Assembly (NCBI GenBank): GCA_039621445.1
Contig: CP154956.1
Location: 2,827,873 to 2,891,872 of the forward strand
Direction of reading: 5' to 3'
From: Euglena gracilis
Taxonomy: Eukaryota > Euglenida > Euglenophyceae > Euglenales
Length of the DNA: 64,000 nt
The position numbers were made by a program, and so were the translations under genes. Shown here one piece after another: positions 60,193 to 64,000 of the stretch (position 1 is its first letter; the number at the start of each line of letters is the position of its first letter). The notes under the pieces were generated by a model, which worked only from the letters and a program-made list of their open reading frames with translations, ran no database searches and had not been told where the DNA came from.

Positions 60193-63141
60193 GTGCGTGT
60201 GTGCGTGTGTGCTGTGGGCAGGCACCCGCACTCCCGGGGAACCATCACCGGGGGCCAAATTCGCTGGTCGGCATGCATGCCAAGCTGGTCCCCTCAATGA
60301 GTGGAAGGCTGGACGGTCTCGCATGCTCCCGGGTCCCATTCTCTGGCGGGGGTGGCTGCCTCCGACTTCTACTTCAGCGACGTCAATCAGTACCTCGAGA
60401 CGCTGGGCACTTCGCAGCTGGTGGTTGTCATCTTTGGCCAGGGGTTGTCAGTTTCCTGGTGAGACGTTGAAATCATTGTTGTATGTCGTCGCTGCTGATT
60501 TGCGCTCTTTCTTTTGTTGTCTCACAGCCAGCGGAGTTGTGTTTTTGGGTGTTTTCGGTGGCCGGGTTCGCGTTGCACGTATGCCATTTCTCATCCAATT
60601 CCACATTGACCCGAATTGCCACATGGATACAATCCTGTGTCTCATCTGCAAGCATCGCCAATAGGACAAATGCCCGCCCTGACAACAACTCATCGGACCT
60701 GTTGGTGGTGGGCACCAGTCAAGCCTGCACAAACGCCACTGCCCCCAGGGCTGGGCAGGCTGAGAGGCAGGCCGGCTGTGCTCCAGAACGTGAAAGACAC
60801 AAATGCGAGGATATGCCAGTTTGACAGTCAGCACACTAAGTGTTGAAATGGTTTTTGTGTTAAATCTTTGGAATTGTTGGCAACTTTTCACATGTGCCTT
60901 TTTGAAGTTTTATGTTGTAATTTGCGGCTGATGCCGGTATTTGGTCTGGAAACGGGGGTCCTCACCCAGTGGACAAGTCGTCAAAAAACGACCTATCTCG
61001 TGCTTTCCACAAGACCCATACCACCCATGCTGAAAGGCCAGACAAGCTCATGGAACAGAAGTTGAACGGCTGACTGTAACCGGTAACAGGTACACCACCG
61101 GTGCTGACCACCTCGCCCACTTGCCTGGGCTGGGGTTCGAGTGGCAAACAGACAGGGTCACAAATCGAGAATTTTCGCTCTCACACGACTGGCCTCAGAT
61201 TTGCACAAAGCCCTGTGGCAGAGCTGGCTGGGGTGTTGCTGCTGTGTGGGCTGGGCTGTGCTGTTGTGTGCGCACACCATCACCACAGCCCGATATTCTA
61301 ACACAGGCTCCCCCATAATCAAAAGTGTTTACAATTTTTTTTGGCATACTGTATTTGGTAGTACACTGTCAGATCACATGCTCAAAGGTTTCCAGCCCGA
61401 GAGAAAGAATCCCCTTGAAAGAACACTTCCGCAAAAAAACTTCGGTGGGCAAACAAGGTGTAGACCTCGACTCTGCCGAGGGGCCAAACCCGACACCCCC
61501 ATCGCAAGCAAAGGCCAGAGGTCAACCCCACAGTTTGAGGAAGCGACCGGCCCGCCTCTCCGCCTGTGGCCGGCGTGTCGATTGCTGCCGTCTGCAGCCC
61601 TGCGCTGCGGGGGCTCGGCAGCTGGCTGGCGGCTGGGCCCCTGTGACCCTCTGCCCTGATGTGCCCTCTTTTCCAGTTGGGAGCCGTCCTACGTAGTGCT
61701 GTTCTGACGTGGCTTCCGGATGGTTGGGCGATGATGTTGCCGCCACCTCTCCGCAAACACAGGCGCCTGACCACAACCAACCGCGCGCTGGCCCACAACG
61801 TCAGCGTGGAGCTGGCGGGCACGCTGTGGGACGTGTTCCCGGGGGTGGTGGACAGCTTCTCGTACTTCGTGGCGGTCGGCATGAACAAGACGGAGGTGTA
61901 CGCCGGCCAGGGCGGGTGCCGTCGACTGGCGCACATTGAACCCCAGGTTGGCAGAAGGATTTGATTCGAGAGTTTGAGCTCTGTGCCTGATGTCCGCCTG
62001 TGCCGAACTTCTCTTGAACACCTTGAGAGCCTGGTGCCCGCCGATGGTGAGCAATGACTTCACGATATCCGCTGACAGTGGGCACTGCCACCCTTGTGCA
62101 TCGTAACAAACTCTGGTGAATTTTTTATACTGCCCCTCCAACCGACCATTGGAAGGGACACAAACAATCACCATCCTTGATGATGTTTATGGCTTTTGTG
62201 TTGCGAAACAGATGTTACACATTGGTGTGATGCACACACATACAGATACACACATCTATTTGTCAAATATATACATTTTATGCACTAAAGCAGCACAGTT
62301 ATACCCCCCCCCTGGAGTTTGACCCAGCAAACGACCATAGACAATATCTTTTTTTGTGTGATTTTGACGTGAAGTCAAAAAAAATAGACATTGGGTGAAC
62401 TGTGCAATGTTGTGTGGTGGTGACATGTGCTGCCTCTCTCTTAAAGCATTGTGCAGGTTTCCCCCCAGGATTTCATGTGTCAGCTGTTGCGTTTCTTTCA
62501 AAAATTCCTCGTTTTTTTGCACTTTATTTTGGTGGCTTCTTCATGTGCATCTGTTGCACACACCAAAGCGTGCGACCTTCGGGACCCCTGCCTTGCCCAG
62601 GGACTAGGGACGGTTCGACCTGTAATCGTGCCCCGCCAACCTTTGGAGGCCATCGCAAGAACGGCGGTGCAAGGGTGGTGGAATGGAGGTGGCCGAGGAT
62701 TTATTGGCCTTGTTTTAGTTGCTCGACACTTTTACAGAGCAATTCTGATCTTAGGGGCGTGTGTCTTATGCCCCCGCTCCGGGGCCGTCGTGGACGCCAT
62801 CACAGCGGAGGCCAACGCCACACTGCAGGCGGTGTACCAGCAGCAGACCGCCCGCATGGCGGCGGCGGAGGCGCAGTCCCTGGCGGAGATGGACGCCGTG
62901 GCGGCGGAAAAGGTGGCCGGCCAAGGACGGGCACTGCCTCCGGCGTGCGTGGCGGGGAGGGGGTTGGGGGGGTCTTGAGCCAACTGTCCCGGCACCACGC
63001 TGCCTCGGTCCTTTTCCACACCCCAGTCACGGCATGGCACAAGCAGGAGGGGACCCCACCCTGGGGGCCGACGAGCTGCATTCTCCGTGCCAGCCCAGAT
63101 GTCCCTCCCCTTTGAGCTGGACCTTACCGAGCTGGGGGTCG
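50505..63141 (+). CDS. Gene C: membrane receptor with double-Cache sensor, probable receptor cyclase N-terminus
   Basis: Exons: 50505-50601, 52050-52135, 52294-52457, 53387-53436, 53735-53808, 54494-54538, 55164-55274, 56015-56153, 56550-56686, 57514-57552, 59466-59559, 60328-60435, 60687-60742, 61775-61904, about 62781-62918 and 63084-63141. The N-terminus MRLSVVFVITLAVSVIVSA is a signal anchor. A long helical region follows, then a dCache sensor: NVYIGTGNGDNVFC, GFDPRCRSWY (the DPR-x-R-x-WY signature), SAVYIDAQKQVPTVTLSYP, LAGVAASDFYFSDV, VVVIFNSSDLLVVGTSQ, and a final helix SYFVAVGMNKTEVYA. Many NxT/NxS sites and cysteines fit an extracellular domain. Most junctions obey the CAG/CTG rule and keep frame; one is GT-AG. 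Membrane and catalytic parts would lie beyond the window. The cyclase output is inferred from gene A and from the family, not seen here. Confidence 0.72.
52050..52135 (+). CDS. Gene C exon 2
   Basis: ELRDMASGFVGLATAATGDF then AQLVRQLIG. The 3' intron end is CTG-CCTCC, and gene B has CTG-CCGGC before the same ELRDMASGF. Phase 1 in, phase 0 out. Confidence 0.75.
52294..52457 (+). CDS. Gene C exon 3: helical linker
   Basis: DSSALVSSILDSEYTRSMSQ, LNATGQEFLASTLDLMARAK and NTTVQAQGLVTALA. The preceding intron ends CAGGCGCCCTCGTGA and GTGGCGCGCCTG are complementary. This exon has no counterpart in gene B. Confidence 0.75.
53387..53436 (+). CDS. Gene C exon 4
   Basis: SFGNFMASVITQFRLV, aligning to LFGRFMGTVITEFEAV in gene B. 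It splits the gene B exon in two: gene C has an extra intron here (53437-53734). Confidence 0.7.
53735..53808 (+). CDS. Gene C exon 5
   Basis: GEDYASQLRSESASRAETMF then SGMLE, aligning to TDYASRLRTESASRTQTIF in gene B. Confidence 0.75.
54494..54538 (+). CDS. Gene C exon 6
   Basis: ERIIALQRQARLYDL, aligning to DRMLALQRQARLYEM in gene B; both are 45 bases. The intron before it has CGA and TCG in place of CAG and CTG. Confidence 0.75.
55164..55274 (+). CDS. Gene C exon 7
   Basis: GLMNLSRRADQPLDDATCTL then LGTLCVSSAEMRQNVYI. Gene B has an exon of the same 111-base length at 36699. Intron ends CAGCGGGCCCCC and GGGGTGGGCCGCTG pair closely. Confidence 0.8.
56015..56153 (+). CDS. Gene C exon 8: start of Cache domain
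   Basis: GTGNGDNVFCDVTGVAAILF, KQPGPSSDTVIFYQWAPYLA, ALAGFE. The intron after it (56154-56549) is GT-AG, starting GTTTGT and ending CAAG. Confidence 0.75.
56550..56686 (+). CDS. Gene C exon 9
   Basis: LNATDTNFSAWRQSCLAGSN, SSFLNVTCAEGTESVYPSCN, GTCGF. Four cysteines and several N-glycosylation sites. The intron starts GCT-CAGGTGACACTCCGCC. Confidence 0.78.
57514..57552 (+). CDS. Gene C exon 10: Cache signature
   Basis: DPRCRSWYAVHLG. Joined to the previous exon it gives GFDPRCRSWY, the dCache ligand-pocket signature. The 3' end is uncertain by one base, since standard trimming gives a phase off by one. Confidence 0.7.
59466..59559 (+). CDS. Gene C exon 11
   Basis: LRRTQMSAVYIDAQKQVPTV then TLSYPIFSAHA; the 'YID-x4-vpvVTLSyPi' strand pair of Cache domains. 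Confidence 0.75.
60107..60215. repeat. GT dinucleotide microsatellite
   Basis: An uninterrupted GT run from about 60109 to 60186, then GT with a few GC steps. It lies within the intron between gene C exons 11 and 12. Confidence 0.95.
60328..60435 (+). CDS. Gene C exon 12
   Basis: PGSHSLAGVAASDFYFSDVN then QYLETLGTSQLVVVIF, the 'GVvaaDf-l--l-~~l' segment of Cache domains. The start is set by a CATGCT repeat shared with the previous exon end. The intron begins GGC-CAGGGG. Confidence 0.75.
60687..60742 (+). CDS. Gene C exon 13
   Basis: NSSDLLVVGTSQACTNAT. Joined to exon 12 it gives VVVIFNSSDLLVVGTSQ, the expected last strand pair of a Cache domain. The intron ends CTG-ACAAC. Confidence 0.75.
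61775..61904 (+). CDS. Gene C exon 14
   Basis: TNRALAHNVSVELAGTLWDV then FPGVVDSFSYFVAVGMNKTE and VYA. The intron ends CTG-ACCAC and begins GGC-CAGGGC; phases fit both neighbours. Confidence 0.72.
62781..62918 (+). CDS. Gene C exon 15: alanine-rich helix
   Basis: GAVVDAITAEANATLQAVYQ, QQTARMAAAEAQSLAEMDAV, AAEKVA. The coding signal is strong. The left boundary does not fit the CAG/CTG rule cleanly and is uncertain by a few bases. Confidence 0.6.
63084..63141 (+). CDS. Gene C exon 16, last seen
   Basis: SVPAQMSLPFELDLTELGV. Preceded by CTG-CATTC and followed by GTAACA, so a mixed intron pair is implied. Phase 0 agrees with exon 15. Confidence 0.45.
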
Positions 63142-64000
63142 GTAACACACCATTGCTTAACACCTGTCCTACCCCACCCCTGGGGGGGGGGGGGACTGGC
63201 TGGTTTTTTCAGAGTGACTGGCTGGTTTTTTTTTTGACCCAGAGCCCCCCCCCCCGGGGGGGGGTAGGCCCGAAAATGAAAAAGTGGCTGGCCTGGCGCC
63301 GATTTTTTTGGATTTTTTGAGACTTTTTGGCAAAATTTCATTGCCTCCTGAAGAGTGGCCGAACCCCCCGGGGGGGGGTAAAGTGACTGACTGGTTTTTT
63401 CGGAAAAGTGACTGACTGGTTTATTTCAGAGTGGAAAGTGACCCCCCGGGGGGGTCACTTAGCAATGGTATGGTCGTTAACCGGTGCCCTGAACCGAGTC
63501 CCAGGCTTTCGGCCGGAGGGGAGGGGGTGCCAGGCTAGCCAGGCCAGCCGGGTGCCATCTTTTTTACTCTTGGGGCGATGGGAAGGCCCAGCAGTGGCTC
63601 AGGATTCCTGCCGGCGTCCCCGGATGCCTGTGTGTGCCATCAAACAAGCGAAGGACCACGTATACCACAAGCTTCAAAGCAGGGAGCATTAGTGGAGGGT
63701 GTCTGAGGATTAGGTGGGGACGCCCTTGACCATGGCGACTGTGGGGGGGTGAGACCCCCCTTCTGGCACTTTGCGCTGAAAATTTCTGGCATCTGCCACG
63801 TTTCCGCCGGTGCCTTTGACAGACCTTTGCTTGAACAGTGCAATAAGTCTTTTTTTACTTAATTTTTTGGAGGGTCAATTTTTTCGACCCAGCCTTTATG
63901 CCAGGCTGTCAGAATCCATCATTTTGGCTCTATCCCTCTGTCGGTGAGGGGGGGTTCTGTGTAGCAGACCTTCCGAGCTTTGGCAAAGCCGTCTTGATTG
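63142..64000. other. Right edge, intron or untranslated
   Basis: G/C-run hairpins and a repeated GTGACTGACTGGTTTTTT motif (63205-63425). No further exon was found before the window ends. Confidence 0.4.

Noticed and set aside
60049-60664. Open frames through the GT run
   Set aside because: Dinucleotide translation (CV or TH repeats); the real exon 12 lies downstream in one frame only.

Overview
The window looks like nuclear DNA from an intron-rich, repeat-rich unicellular eukaryote, most probably a euglenid or close relative (Euglenozoa). Three observations support this. (1) Many coding blocks are separated by introns that lack GT-AG ends. These introns carry the euglenid 'nonconventional' signature, NNN-CAG at the 5' end and CTG-NNNNN at the 3' end, with the two ends complementary. 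Removing them by this rule restores the reading frame repeatedly. (2) The recognisable genes are receptor-type class III nucleotide cyclases, a family expanded in kinetoplastids. (3) Interstitial telomere-like repeats are CCCTAA. The taxon is an inference; no rRNA or organellar marker is present.

Layout. 1-2780: a minus-strand gene of unknown function, at least five exons, with GT-AG introns that each contain a GAAGCGG-N4-CCGCTTC palindrome; the palindromes continue to 4162. 4160-7160: unassigned, with a second palindrome family and a 436-bp insertion with terminal inverted repeats. 7161-13132: plus-strand catalytic and C-terminal exons of a class III cyclase (gene A). 13133-18480: no gene seen, simple repeats and interstitial telomere sequence. 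18563-26353: a 7.8-kb satellite island with three higher-order copies of a ~162-bp tandem repeat, bounded by a 17-bp inverted repeat. 26354-34456: no confident gene; includes a ~600-bp G block followed by a ~630-bp T block that may be an assembly artefact. 34457-40463: gene B, a degraded paralogue of the sensor half of the cyclase receptor. 40464-50504: repeats, including a 2.69-kb tandem duplication. 50505-63141: gene C, a receptor N-terminus with membrane anchor, helical region and a complete double-Cache sensor, running towards the right edge.

Together A, B and C suggest a head-to-tail array of receptor cyclase paralogues: extracellular Cache ligand sensing, one membrane anchor, and an intracellular cyclase that would make cyclic AMP or GMP. 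Only the output half is seen for A and only the sensor half for B and C. Exon boundaries were set by hand from frame continuity, end complementarity and comparison of B with C; transcript data would be needed to prove them.
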